Positions 39,403-51,537 are shown, numbered from the stretch's first letter. The stretch: DNA of 64,000 nucleotides from Flintibacter faecis (GCF_014287875.1 NZ_JACOPN010000004.1:196388-260387), one strand, 5' to 3'. Made by a program: numbers and translations. Notes: generated from the sequence alone by a model not told the origin.

Positions 39403-42400
39403 AGAAAAAACGCCTGTTCCGCACCCTGACAGCCACCGTTCTGTGCCTGTCCATGCTGTGCATGAACGCCAGCGCCATGCAGATTTTCGTCAAGACTCTC
39501 ACCGGAAAGCATATCACCCTGGAGGTGGAGCCCGGCGACTACATTTCCACTGTAAAAACCCAAATACAGAAAAAGGAGGGCATTCCCCCCGACCAGCAGC
39601 AGCTCACCTATCAGGGCAAGCTGCTGGAGAATGATAACGAAACGCTGGCAGACCACAATGTTCAGAAGGACAGCACCCTGCATTTGACACTGCGGCTCTC
39701 CCCCGGCACGGCAGAAAACTCCACGGATGTCTCTGACGAGGCCGCTTTGAAGGCCGCCGTTCAAATCGACAACAACTACATCCGGCTCGCCGGCAACATC
39801 GACCTGACCGTTCCCCTGGAAGTCAAGAAAAATGTCACCCTGGACCTGAACGGCTGTGTGCTGAACGCTGGGGGCCGCTGCCCGGTCATACAGCTTTGTG
39901 ACGAAGCCAAGCTGATCGTTGTGGACAGCAACCCCACCAAGCCCCACTATTTCACGGTTGATAAAAACGGCCTGTGGAAATGGAACGACACCGACGCAGC
40001 CACAGAAAACAAAGTCCTCGGCGGCATTATCACCGGCGGCAATTCAAAAGCATCTATCTATTTCTCCAGCGGCGGTGGCCTCGTCCTTGATAAAAACACG
40101 TCGGCGGAGCTGCGCAGCGGCAGCATCGTGGGCTGCACGTCGGACAAGGGCGGCGGCGTGATTGTCACCAAGGGAGCTTCCTTCGTCCTGGGCGACGGCA
40201 GCAGCCCGGCCCGCATCATCGGCTGCACCGTCAGTAATGATTCGACGCTTATGGGCGGCGGTGTGTATGTTACTGCTAATACTCAAGGCGATGCCTCTTT
40301 CACCATGAACCCCGGTGCGGAGATCCGCAGCTGCACCGTTGTTTCTGATTCTTATAGCTCATGGAACTGCGGCGGCGGCGTATTCATCCAAGACGGCATC
40401 TTTACTATGAACGGCGGCACCATTACCGACTGCCACATAGCAGAGCGCGACGCTACTACTAGACGCGGCGGCGGCGTGTACCTCACTAACAGTGCCACAA
40501 TGCACGCCAACGGCGGCCAGATCACGGGCTGCACCGCAGATCAGGGCGGTGCGGCATACAACGACGGCGGCACCATTCAGGCGGACACAAACGCCAAGGG
40601 CACCACCTTCTCCGGTGCGGTCTGCAATAATTACGGCACCATCAGCGGCGGTGTCTTTACCGGCGATGTGACAAATCAGAAGACGGCCACCATCTCCGGC
40701 GGCACGTTCACCGGTGCGGTGACGAATGAAGCCAGTTTCGGTTACGACTCTCGTGGCGACACTTACCTGTGCCAAGGCAAGATCACCGGCGGCACCTTTG
40801 AGGAGGCCGTGACCAACAACGGCGCAGTCATTGAAAGCGGGACCTTTACCGGTACCGTGATCAATAAGAAAGCGCTGGACCAGAACGGCAATACGCTGGA
40901 GGGCGATGACAAGAAACCGGCCCTGGGCCTCATCTCCGGCGGGACCTTCGAGGGACCCGTGACCAACGACCCCAGCTGCACCATCTCCGGCGGCAGCTTT
41001 ACCGGCGATGTGACAAATCGAGAAGTGGCCACCATCAGCGGCGGTACGTTCAACGACACCGTCACCAGCGAGGGCTATATTGAAAACGGCACGTTCAACG
41101 GCGATGTGATCCTCAATAATGGCGGCGTCGCTGGCGGCATTTTCAACGGCAACGGCACGGTGAACAACAAGGCCTCGTATGTTGCCGACGGAACTTTCAA
41201 CGGGGACGTGATCAACGACTTTATGCTTGCAGGCGGGACCTACAAAGGCAAGGTGACCAACAACGGCACCATCGGGATCAACGGCACATTCTATGGTCCC
41301 GTCATCAATAGCAAGAACATTAACGGCGGCACCTTCCTGGGCGACGTGACCAATAACACCAACGGCCAGATCAACGGCGGCACGTTCCTGGACACTGTAT
41401 CCAATAACGGCCAGATCAACGGCGGCACCTTCTCCGGCGCTATCACCGGCACGGGCACCATTGTGGAGGATGCCGTCGTGAAGCTGACCGTCTCCTTCCA
41501 CCCCAACGGCGGCAGCGGCAGTATGGACCCGGTGACGGTGGACTATGGCGCCACCTATCTCTTCCCCGAGAACGGCTTCACCGCCCCCGAGGGCAAGCGC
41601 TTTGCCCACTGGGCCATTGATTCCCTGGACGGCGATACCACTGCCGTCCCCGGCGGCGGGCTGCCCATCCTCCGGGGCACCACCGCCTATGCGGTGTGGG
41701 AGGACATCCCCGGCTCTACCGGCGGCGGGGGCGGCGGCGGACGGACCAGCTATTCCGTCAGCACCGGCAAGACCGGCAAGACCGGCAACGGCACCCTCTC
41801 CCTCAGCGATACCTCCGCCCGCCGGGGCGACACGGTGATCATCACCGTAAAGCCCGACAAGGGCTATACTCTGGAGACCCTCACCGTCACCGACAGCCGG
41901 GGCAGCGCCCTCACCCTCACGGACAAGGGCGGCGGCAAGTTTGCCTTCACCATGCCCAGCGGCAGCGTCACCGTAAATGCCACCTTCATGGAGGACAATT
42001 CCATCCTGAACTTCTTCGTGGACGTGCCCGCCAGCGCCTATTACTACGACGCAGTGAAGTGGGCGGCGGAGCAGGGCATCACCGGCGGCACGGACGAGAA
42101 CCACTTCTCCCCCGATGCCTCCTGCACCCGGGCCCAGATCGTCACCTTCCTGTGGCGGGCGGCGGGCAGCCCGGTGGTGAACTACATTCTGCCCTCTGAG
42201 GATGTGGCCGAGAGCAGCTATTACGCCGAGGCCGTCCGCTGGGCGGCCAGCCAGGGCATCGTCTCCGGCGTCTCCCCCACCCGCTTCGGCCCCGACCTGC
42301 CCTGCACCCGGGCCCAGGCCATGACCTTCCTCTATGGGGCCATGGGCTCCCCCGCCGTCACCGGCGGCTCCGGCTTCCTGGACGTGGACAGCGGTGCGTA

Positions 42401-42533
42401 CTACGCCGGCCCCGTGGCCTGGGCGGTGGAGAACCACATCACCTCCGGCACCGGAAACGGCCTGTTCGGCACAGAGGACATCTGTACCCGCGCCCAGATC
42501 GTCACGTTCTTGTTTGGGCTGTATGGGAAGTGA
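39399..42533 (+). CDS. Secreted ubiquitin-domain, beta-helix, SLH-anchored surface protein
   Basis: 1044 residues. Residues 1-26 are a signal peptide ending in ASA. From Met27 the sequence is ubiquitin-like: [36 protein letters not shown]. By hand alignment about 53 of 76 positions match human ubiquitin, with one inserted residue near position 54. The tail is SPG instead of RGG and the chain continues, so conjugation is unlikely. Residues ~110-400 look like a beta-helix; ~405-695 are short repeats (xGGTFxGxVTN). A Listeria-Bacteroides-type repeat (about 695-770), a Gly-rich linker, a beta repeat and three SLH domains (about 870-1044) follow. The SLH domains should bind the cell wall. AAGGAGG stands 7 nt before the ATG. 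Function is unknown; host mimicry is inference. Confidence 0.93.
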   Translation: MKKKRLFRTLTATVLCLSMLCMNASAMQIFVKTLTGKHITLEVEPGDYISTVKTQIQKKEGIPPDQQQLTYQGKLLENDNETLADHNVQKDSTLHLTLRLSPGTAENSTDVSDEAALKAAVQIDNNYIRLAGNIDLTVPLEVKKNVTLDLNGCVLNAGGRCPVIQLCDEAKLIVVDSNPTKPHYFTVDKNGLWKWNDTDAATENKVLGGIITGGNSKASIYFSSGGGLVLDKNTSAELRSGSIVGCTSDKGGGVIVTKGASFVLGDGSSPARIIGCTVSNDSTLMGGGVYVTANTQGDASFTMNPGAEIRSCTVVSDSYSSWNCGGGVFIQDGIFTMNGGTITDCHIAERDATTRRGGGVYLTNSATMHANGGQITGCTADQGGAAYNDGGTIQADTNAKGTTFSGAVCNNYGTISGGVFTGDVTNQKTATISGGTFTGAVTNEASFGYDSRGDTYLCQGKITGGTFEEAVTNNGAVIESGTFTGTVINKKALDQNGNTLEGDDKKPALGLISGGTFEGPVTNDPSCTISGGSFTGDVTNREVATISGGTFNDTVTSEGYIENGTFNGDVILNNGGVAGGIFNGNGTVNNKASYVADGTFNGDVINDFMLAGGTYKGKVTNNGTIGINGTFYGPVINSKNINGGTFLGDVTNNTNGQINGGTFLDTVSNNGQINGGTFSGAITGTGTIVEDAVVKLTVSFHPNGGSGSMDPVTVDYGATYLFPENGFTAPEGKRFAHWAIDSLDGDTTAVPGGGLPILRGTTAYAVWEDIPGSTGGGGGGGRTSYSVSTGKTGKTGNGTLSLSDTSARRGDTVIITVKPDKGYTLETLTVTDSRGSALTLTDKGGGKFAFTMPSGSVTVNATFMEDNSILNFFVDVPASAYYYDAVKWAAEQGITGGTDENHFSPDASCTRAQIVTFLWRAAGSPVVNYILPSEDVAESSYYAEAVRWAASQGIVSGVSPTRFGPDLPCTRAQAMTFLYGAMGSPAVTGGSGFLDVDSGAYYAGPVAWAVENHITSGTGNGLFGTEDICTRAQIVTFLFGLYGK

Positions 42534-42597
42534 CCTCTGTCATTGCGAGGAGGGGCAGCGCCCCCGACGCGGCAATCCGTTTTCCATAAATCATAAA

Positions 42598-42645
42598 ACC
42601 CCGCCCGGCGTTCCTGGTTCGGAACACCGGGCGGGGTCGTATTTT
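42598..42645 (+). terminator. Terminator of the ubiquitin-SLH gene
   Basis: ACCCCGCCCGGCGTTCC, 6-nt loop, GGAACACCGGGCGGGGT (one wobble), followed by a short T-rich ATTTT. Confidence 0.8.
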
Positions 42646-42725
42646 CGGAAAAAGCCTTCCCCTGGGGGAAGGTGGCACGGCGTTAGCCGTGACGGATGAG
42701 GGGAAGGCCGAAGGATTGGGAGCTG

Positions 42726-42879
42726 TTGCGTGGGAATCCTCCAGTCATCGCCTTGCGGCGATGCCAGCTAGCCCTATCCCTTTTGTCCCTTCGGGACATT
42801 TCCCCTTGATAAGGGGAATCGGCCTTTAACAAGGGGGCCTATTTGAGCAGCACATCAGCCCCCCTTGTGAAAGGGGGGA
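42726..42879. repeat. Direct repeat copy 1 (154 bp)
   Basis: Starts TTGCGTGGGAATCC and ends GAAAGGGGGGA. It contains several nested hairpins (CGCCTTGCGGCG, GTCCCTTCGGGAC, CCCCTTGATAAGGGG). It differs from copy 2 at one substitution and one 1-nt indel. Confidence 0.9.
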
Positions 42880-43037
42880 GGGCCGCAAAGCGGCGGGGGG
42901 ATTCCGGGCGGATGTCCCCATCCGCCCATTCGATGGCCTCCGCACCCAACGATACCCACCCTCATCCGGCCCTTCGGGCCACCTTCCCCCTGGAAGGGGG
43001 AAGGCTTTATCCGTTCTGACGCAAGCTTTCCCAGCCC

Positions 43038-43190
43038 TTGCGTGGGAATCCTCCAGTCATCGCCTGCGGCGATGCCAGCTAGCCCTATCCCTTTTGTCCC
43101 TTCGGGACATTTCCCCTTGATAAGGGGAATCGGCCTTTCACAAGGGGGCCTATTTGAGCAGCACATCAGCCCCCCTTGTGAAAGGGGGGA
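43038..43190. repeat. Direct repeat copy 2 (153 bp)
   Basis: Near-identical to 42726-42879, with AC instead of AA in the CCTTTCACAAGG part and one T fewer in the CGCCTGCGGCG hairpin. The bases after the repeat differ from copy 1. Confidence 0.9.
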
Positions 43191-43350
43191 CACCGCCGAA
43201 GGCGGAGGGGGGATTCCGTCCCCCCGTCCAAAGCCTTCCCCACCCAGGGGGGAAGGCTATGTTCGTTCTGACGTAACGGCTCAAAGCCCTTCGGCGTTCC
43301 CCTCATCCGGCCCTTCGGGCCACCTTCCCCCAGGGGAAGGCTAACCATCC

Positions 43351-45970
<2,620 letters not shown>

Positions 45971-46009
45971 GGGTTCTCCTTCGTTGGGAAAAATCAGGGG
46001 CCCGCCCCG

Positions 46010-46684
46010 TCAGGCATCGTCGGGCAGGCCCCCTGTCTGGAACCAGGTCTGGGGGACCTGGCCCACGATCACCGTCTCGGCCACGCACAGGCGGCTGTCC
46101 ACGGTGAGCTCCTCCCCGCCCCCGGGCAGCAGCACCGTGACGGGCACGGACAGCTCCAGCCAAAGGCGGTGCCGGGTCTGGTTGATCCCGGCGGAGGTAA
46201 ATTCGCTTTCAAACTCTGCCGAAGCCGTGCCCAGGGCCAGGGCCCGCAGGTGCAGCTCCGGCCCCCGGGCCCAAGTCGGCTCTAGGGGCAGCAGGCTCCC
46301 CACGGGGACCGTCAGCTCTAACTGGCTGTCCTCCAGCCGCTCCAGCAGATGGGCGGACAGCTCCGCCCGCAGCAGATTCAGCCGGGCCATGTCGGCGGAC
46401 AGGGCGGTGATCTCCCCCGCCTCGTTCCGGGTGATGGTCACAAAGTCGCTGTAGTCCACCCCCCGCTCCTGCAGGTCCCGGGCCGCCCACTGCTCCACAG
46501 CGGCGGTCACCTGGCTGCGGACCTGATAGCGGGCGGCGGCGGCCAGCACGGGCCGCAGGGCCCGCTCCGTCACCCGGACGGCGCACAGCATCACGCCGGC
46601 GGCCACCAGCCAGGTCAGCACCCACGAGGGCAGGCCCCGGCGCAGCCGGCGCTCCAGCTTTAAGCGCCACGGCCCAGCGGACAT
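46010..46684 (-). CDS. yunB: Sporulation protein YunB
   Basis: 224 residues. One N-terminal membrane helix (about 18-40) and then a region typical of YunB: SQVTAAVEQWAARDLQERGVDYSDFVTITRNEAGEI, with SFTITRN-like pattern, and LELSVPVTVLLPG near the end. YunB is a mother-cell sporulation protein needed for efficient spores. It supports a spore-forming host. It is probably in one operon with the vanZ-like gene 39 nt downstream. Confidence 0.88.
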   Translation of the reverse strand: MSAGPWRLKLERRLRRGLPSWVLTWLVAAGVMLCAVRVTERALRPVLAAAARYQVRSQVTAAVEQWAARDLQERGVDYSDFVTITRNEAGEITALSADMARLNLLRAELSAHLLERLEDSQLELTVPVGSLLPLEPTWARGPELHLRALALGTASAEFESEFTSAGINQTRHRLWLELSVPVTVLLPGGGEELTVDSRLCVAETVIVGQVPQTWFQTGGLPDDA

Positions 46685-46745
46685 TCCCTCACCCCCTCAT
46701 AGGGAGAGGATATGCCGCCCTTGGCTTGGCCTATTCAGCCGGACG

Positions 46746-48008
46746 TTAAGCCCGGCCCAGCAGCTCCTGCACCGCCAGCAGCACCCCCAGCCGACCGGAC
46801 TCGAAGGTCAGGCCGCCCTGGAGATAGACGGTGTAGGGCGGGCGCATGGGGGCGTCGGCGGACAGCTCGATGGATGCGCCCTGGATAAAGGCCCCGGCAG
46901 CCATGATGACCGGGCAGTCGTAGCCCGGCATGTCCCAGGGCTCCGGGGTGACATAGGAGTCCACGGGGGCCCCGAACTGGATGCCCCGGCAGAACTTTTT
47001 CAGGGCCTCCGGCTCCCGCATGTGGATCATCTGGATGATGTCGTGGCGCACCGCGTCGGAGCGGGGCTCGGTGTCATAGCCCAGCAGCTCCATGACCTTG
47101 GCGGCGAACACGGCGGTCTTTACCGCCTGGGCCACGGTGTGGGGGGCCAGAAACAGGCCCTGATACAGGCTGCGGTTCTGACCCAGGGTGCAGCCGCACT
47201 CCCCGCCGATGCCGGGGACGGTAAGGCGCATGGCCGCCCCCTCGATCAGGTCCCGCCGCCCGGCCAGATAGCCGCCGGTGGGGGCCAGACCGCCGCCGGG
47301 GTTCTTGATGAGGGAGCCCACCACCAGGTCGGCCCCCACATGGGTGGGCTCCTTCTCCTCCACAAACTCGCCATAGCAGTTGTCCACGATGATGGCGGCG
47401 TTGGGGTTGGCCTTTTTGATGACCTGACACATCTCACCGATCTCGTCCACGGACAGGGAGGCCCGGGTGGCATACCCCTTGGAGCGCTGGATCAAAACCG
47501 CCTTCACCTTGGGGTCGGCCACGGCCTTGGCCATGCCGTCCAGGTCCGGCTTGTTGTCAAGCAGTTCCACTTGACGGTACTCCACGCCGTAGTCTTTCAG
47601 GGAGCCGTGGCCCTTGTCCACCACGCCGATGGCCCCCAGCATGGTGTCGTAGGGGGCGCCCACGGCGGACACCAGCACGTCCCCCGCCTTCAGCGCCCCG
47701 AACAGGGCGGCGGTGATGGCGTGGGTGCCGTTGACGAACTGCAGCCGCACCAGAGCGGCCTCCGTCCCGAACAGCTGGGCGTAGATCTCGTCCAGCTTGT
47801 CCCGGCCCAGGTCGTCATAGCCATAGCCGGTGGTGCCGGAGAAATAGCTCTCCGCCACCCGGTGCTCCTGAAAGGCGGCCAGCACCCGGGCGGTATTCTC
47901 CTGGGCGATGGCGTCGATGCGGGCAAACTGCTCGGTCAGCTGGGCCTGCGCCCGGCTGCCCAGCGCTTTCACGTTCTCATCTAACTGCAAAGGCATTTCA
48001 CTTGTCAT
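46746..48008 (-). CDS. Aluminium-resistance/methionine gamma-lyase family PLP enzyme (YnbB type)
   Basis: 420 residues of the PF06838 family. SYFSGTTGYGYDDLGRDKLDEIYA, then IVDNCYGEFVEEKEPTHVGADL, then the PLP-lysine region GSLIKNPGGGLAPTGGY are family hallmarks. Members are fold-type I PLP enzymes; a cystathionine or methionine lyase activity is proposed but not certain. It is followed, on the same strand, by M42 aminopeptidases upstream in the operon order, and the downstream gene is yunB. Confidence 0.92.
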   Translation of the reverse strand: MTSEMPLQLDENVKALGSRAQAQLTEQFARIDAIAQENTARVLAAFQEHRVAESYFSGTTGYGYDDLGRDKLDEIYAQLFGTEAALVRLQFVNGTHAITAALFGALKAGDVLVSAVGAPYDTMLGAIGVVDKGHGSLKDYGVEYRQVELLDNKPDLDGMAKAVADPKVKAVLIQRSKGYATRASLSVDEIGEMCQVIKKANPNAAIIVDNCYGEFVEEKEPTHVGADLVVGSLIKNPGGGLAPTGGYLAGRRDLIEGAAMRLTVPGIGGECGCTLGQNRSLYQGLFLAPHTVAQAVKTAVFAAKVMELLGYDTEPRSDAVRHDIIQMIHMREPEALKKFCRGIQFGAPVDSYVTPEPWDMPGYDCPVIMAAGAFIQGASIELSADAPMRPPYTVYLQGGLTFESGRLGVLLAVQELLGRA

Positions 48009-48047
48009 CCTATCTGTTTCAATATGTTGCAGGTGTTTCTCTCCCGC

Positions 48048-49049
48048 TTACAGGCTCTCCAGCTTGCTCTGGACAAAGGCGCACAGCAGCTTGGCGCAGT
48101 CCCGGGCGTCCTGCAGGTCGGCCATCTCCACCGGGGTGTGGATATAGCGGCAGGGCACGGACACGCCGCCGGTGCGCACGCCGATGCGGGTGGTGTGCAT
48201 CACCCCGGCATCGGTCCCCCCGGCACGCATGATATCCCGCTGGGTGGGCATATCCAGGGTCTTGGCCTGGCTCTCCAGCTTTTGGATCATGTCCGGGTGG
48301 CAGATGACGGAGGAGTCCATGATCTTGATGGCCGGGCCCTTGCCCAGCCGGACCGTCCCGCACTTCTCCGAGCCGGGGGTGTCGTCCACGTCGGTGACAT
48401 CCACCACCACGGCATAGTCCGGGTCCACCGCCCAGGCGGCGGGCTTGGCCCCCCGCAGGCCCACCTCCTCCTGCACGGTGAACACCACATACAGGTCGTT
48501 GGGGCACAGCTCCATCTCCTCCAGCACCTTGAGCAAAATGGCGCAGGAGATGCGGTTATCCAAGTAAGGGGAAACCACTTTACCCTGATTGGTAAAGCAG
48601 GGAGAATCATAGATCATCGTGTCGCCCACGGCCACGGCCTTCAGGGCGGTCTCCCGGTCCTTGGCTCCGATGTCCACATAGCACTCGTCCAGCTTCAGCT
48701 TGCCGAAGTCGGCCTTCTCCTCCGGGACGATCACCCCCCGCGCCCCGCCGGCAAAGCGCACGGGGGTATAGGCGGCCTCCTTGGGGCTGATGCCCCCCAG
48801 GCGGCCCACCCGCAAAAAGCCGTTCTCCTCCACATGGGTGACGATAAAGCCGATGGAGTCCATGTGGGCACACAGCATCACCCGGGGGCCGCTGCCCAGC
48901 TTGCGCACGATCAGGTTGCCCATGGTGTCGGTGGATATCTCGTCGGCCAGGGGGCGGGCCAGCTCGGCCAGCCTCTCCCGGATGCCCCCCTCGTCCCCGG
49001 AGGGACCGTGGGCGGCGTTCAGCGTCTGGATCAGTTCCAGCAGTTCCAT
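48048..49049 (-). CDS. M42 family aminopeptidase (third of three)
   Basis: 333 residues. Zinc-binding residues of M42 are present: H in CAHMDSIGF, D in the LDNRISCA region, E-E in QEEVGLRG, and a His near the C-terminus in GTDAGVMHT. M42 enzymes are large dodecameric (TET-like) aminopeptidases that trim peptides. It lies 14 nt downstream of the second M42 gene. Three paralogues in a row may have different residue preferences. Confidence 0.93.
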   Translation of the reverse strand: MELLELIQTLNAAHGPSGDEGGIRERLAELARPLADEISTDTMGNLIVRKLGSGPRVMLCAHMDSIGFIVTHVEENGFLRVGRLGGISPKEAAYTPVRFAGGARGVIVPEEKADFGKLKLDECYVDIGAKDRETALKAVAVGDTMIYDSPCFTNQGKVVSPYLDNRISCAILLKVLEEMELCPNDLYVVFTVQEEVGLRGAKPAAWAVDPDYAVVVDVTDVDDTPGSEKCGTVRLGKGPAIKIMDSSVICHPDMIQKLESQAKTLDMPTQRDIMRAGGTDAGVMHTTRIGVRTGGVSVPCRYIHTPVEMADLQDARDCAKLLCAFVQSKLESL

Positions 49050-49063
49050 TCTCTCTCCGCTCC

Positions 49064-50098
49064 TTATTCTTCCGCCCCGTCCCGGGCCATCTCCTCCAGA
49101 AACAGCCGGGTCAGGCGCAGCATATTTTCCATGTCCTCCACATTGGCCACGCTGGCCGGGGCGTGGAGATAGCGCACCGCCGCCGACATGGCGGCCACCC
49201 GCACCCCGGCGCGGCTGCGCTGGATGGTCCGGGCATCGTTGCCCCCGGCGATATACTCCTTGGTCTGCCAGGGGATGCTGTGCCCCTCCGCCAGCCGGGT
49301 CAGGGTGCGGAACAGCCCCCGGTCATAGATGGTGGCCCCGTCCATATAGGAGATCACCGGGCCTTTTCCCGGGGCGCACACCTTCCGGTGGTCGTCCACC
49401 CCGGGCAGATCGGCGGCGGTGGTGGTCTCCAGCACCAGGGCGATGTCCGGCTTCACAGAGAAGGCCGCGGCAAAGGCCCCCCGGGTGCCCACCTCCTCCT
49501 GGGCGGTGAAGGCGAAGGTCACGTCCATGGGCAGTTCCTCCCGCAGCAGGGAGAGCATGACGGCGCAGCCAACTCTGTCGTCGATGGCCTTGGCCTTCAG
49601 CATCCCCTCCCCCAGCTCCTCGGGCTCACCCAAAAATGCGCCGTAGGTGCCGGGCCGGACCAGGGCCAGGGCCTCGTCCTTGTCGGCAGCTCCGATGTCC
49701 AGATACATGCTGTCCGTCTTGGGGACCTTTTTGCCCTCCTCCCGGCTGACCAGGTGGATGGCCTTCAGGCCGATGACCCCGGGGACCTTTTCCGGGCCCA
49801 ACACCACCGGCTTGCCGATGGCCACCCGGCGGTCCACCCCGCCCACAAAGTCGAACTTGCAAAAGCCCTCGTCGGTGATGCGGGTGACGATCAGGCCCAC
49901 CTCGTCCATGTGGGCTGCCAGCAGCAGCTTGGGCCCGTCGGACCGGAGGCCCTTTTTGAACACAATCAGGTTGCCCAGGGCGTCGGTGCGGATGGAGTCG
50001 GCATAGGGCCCGGCCTGTTCCCGCAGAAAGTCCCGGACAGCGTCCTCGTCCCCGGACACGCCGTTTTGGCGGCAGAGCTGTTTGAGCAGATCAATCAT
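49064..50098 (-). CDS. M42 family aminopeptidase (second of three)
   Basis: 344 residues. AAHMDEVGLIV, IDDRVGCAV and TAQEEVGTRGA are the metal and catalytic motifs, all intact, with GGNDARTIQRSRAGVR near the end. The PA/Thr beta-barrel dimerisation domain is inserted after the first His region. It overlaps the first M42 gene by 8 nt (50091-50098), so the genes are translated together. Confidence 0.93.
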   Translation of the reverse strand: MIDLLKQLCRQNGVSGDEDAVRDFLREQAGPYADSIRTDALGNLIVFKKGLRSDGPKLLLAAHMDEVGLIVTRITDEGFCKFDFVGGVDRRVAIGKPVVLGPEKVPGVIGLKAIHLVSREEGKKVPKTDSMYLDIGAADKDEALALVRPGTYGAFLGEPEELGEGMLKAKAIDDRVGCAVMLSLLREELPMDVTFAFTAQEEVGTRGAFAAAFSVKPDIALVLETTTAADLPGVDDHRKVCAPGKGPVISYMDGATIYDRGLFRTLTRLAEGHSIPWQTKEYIAGGNDARTIQRSRAGVRVAAMSAAVRYLHAPASVANVEDMENMLRLTRLFLEEMARDGAEE

Positions 50099-51131
50099 TG
50101 CCGGGCACCTCCTCTCCCAACCCCCGGATGAAGTGGGCCAGCAGGGCGGCGGTATTGTCCATGTCCTCCCGGCTCACCGTCTCGATGGGGGTGTGCATAT
50201 AGCGCAGGGGCAGGGACAGCACGGCGGTGGCCACGCCCTCCCGGCTCACCTGCAGGGGCCAGCCGTTGGTGCCCGAGTGGCCGGCCATCACCTCGATCTG
50301 GCAGTCCATCCCGGCCTCCTCCGCCTTGTGCTGCAGGCGGCGGGACATCCACCGGGTACAGTTGGGGCCCAGCCCGATCACCGGGCCGCCCCCCAGGGGG
50401 AAGGTCTTGCCCTTGTCCCCGTCGGGGCTGTCCCCGTGGGTCACGTCCACCGCCACGCACAGCTCCGGCACGATGCCATAGGCCGCCGTGATGGCCCCGG
50501 TGCTGTGGGTCTCCTCCTGGGTGGAGCCCAGAACGTACACGTCCACGTCCAGCGCCTCCCCCTTCAGCCGCTCCAGGGCATCCAGCAGGATGGCAAAGCA
50601 GGCCCGGTCGTCCAGCGCCTTGCCGCACAGCAGCTTGTCCCCCAGCCGGGTGCAGCCCGCCCGATAGACGGCGGGGGTGCCCACGGGGATCAGCCGCTCC
50701 GCCTCCTCCTGGCACAGGCCCACGTCCAGATACAGGTCCTTGATGGGCTGGGGCTTGTTCATGTCCTCCGCCGTCTGCACGTGGGGGGGCATACAGGCCA
50801 CAACCCCCAGCCTGGGGGGCTGGGTGAGGATGGTCAGCTCCCGGTCGGGCAGCATCCGGGGGTCCACGCCGCCCAGGGGGGCGAAGCGGAGATAGCCCTC
50901 CTCGTGGCCGGTGATGAGAAAGCCGATCTCGTCCAGGTGGGCATCCAGCAGCAGCCGGGGAGCGTTCTCCCTGCCGCACCGGCGCAGACCCACCACGCTG
51001 CCCATGCGGTCCACCCGCACCTCGTCCACCAGGGGACGCAGCAGCTCTGCCGCCGCCTGGGCCACCGGGCCTTCAAAGCCGCTGGGCCCCGGCAGGGCGC
51101 ACAGGTGTTTCAATACTTCTTCGTAGTCCAA
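50091..51131 (-). CDS. M42 family aminopeptidase (first of three)
   Basis: 346 residues from a TTG at 51129-51131, chosen because GGAGGG lies about 8 nt upstream; upstream in-frame codons run into repeats. Motifs are LDAHLDEIGFLI, LDDRACFA and STQEETHSTGA, with the His in GHSGTN. In the second Glu region the usual EEVG is EETH, a small deviation. It is the first gene of the M42 cluster. The preceding 400 nt are repeats, where I see no promoter that I would call with confidence. Confidence 0.9.
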   Translation of the reverse strand: MDYEEVLKHLCALPGPSGFEGPVAQAAAELLRPLVDEVRVDRMGSVVGLRRCGRENAPRLLLDAHLDEIGFLITGHEEGYLRFAPLGGVDPRMLPDRELTILTQPPRLGVVACMPPHVQTAEDMNKPQPIKDLYLDVGLCQEEAERLIPVGTPAVYRAGCTRLGDKLLCGKALDDRACFAILLDALERLKGEALDVDVYVLGSTQEETHSTGAITAAYGIVPELCVAVDVTHGDSPDGDKGKTFPLGGGPVIGLGPNCTRWMSRRLQHKAEEAGMDCQIEVMAGHSGTNGWPLQVSREGVATAVLSLPLRYMHTPIETVSREDMDNTAALLAHFIRGLGEEVPGND

Positions 51132-51185
51132 ACTCAGACCCTCCGATTTTTTGCTGTCATTGCAGGAAAGATCCTGATCGATATG

Positions 51186-51529
51186 GGGCGGATGGGGACA
51201 TCCGCCCCTACGGGTGTTCCCTTGTAGGGGCCGCTGTCCCCAGCGGCCCGCTGTCAACGCACTGGCATCCGGGCGGCTGAAAGCCGCCCCTACAAGAGAC
51301 CAGGGGAGCCGGTGTAGGGGCGGATATTATCTGCCCGGAAAGCGATCCTAAAAGCGGAATCCCTCAGTCAGCTTCGCTGACAGCCCCCTTTAACAAGGGG
51401 GCCAAGGGACGAGGGTTACGGATTGCTGCGTCGGCCCGCTGGGCCTCCTCGCAATGACAGGCTTTTTTGACAGTAGGGGCGGATATTATCCGCCCGGAAT
51501 CCCCCCCGCTGGGCCTCCTCGCAATGACA
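51186..51529. repeat. Dispersed repeat cluster between M42 cluster and murD
   Basis: The 406-nt gap (51132-51537) holds no gene. It has five palindromes of the GTAGGGGC(GG)...CCGCCC family, each with a different inner core (51186-51211, 51224-51251, 51271-51293, 51313-51338, 51473-51496), one complete CGCAATGACAG element (51421-51460) and a partial one (51503-51529). Confidence 0.85.
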
Positions 51530-51537
51530 AGATGTCT

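Larger units (their letters stand above)
42540..43342. repeat. Repeat-rich spacer between the ubiquitin-SLH gene and ligA
   Basis: About 0.8 kb without a gene. It contains one CATTGCGAGG...GGCAATCC element (42540-42580), CCTTCCCC/GGAAGG elements (42651-42703, 42957-43010, 43300-43342), one GGGCGGATG...CATCCGCCC palindrome (42905-42929), and two near-identical 154-bp direct repeats listed separately. Confidence 0.85.

Noticed and set aside
39399..42533. Ubiquitin match as eukaryotic contamination or assembly chimera
   Set aside because: The domain is in frame between a bacterial signal peptide and SLH domains, has 23 differences from human ubiquitin, lacks the RGG tail and has bacterial ribosome signals.
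38674..43350. E1, E2 or deubiquitinase genes that would make a ubiquitin-like conjugation operon
   Set aside because: Neighbours are tetR, repeats and ligA; no ThiF/E1, E2 or JAB-domain sequence is seen.
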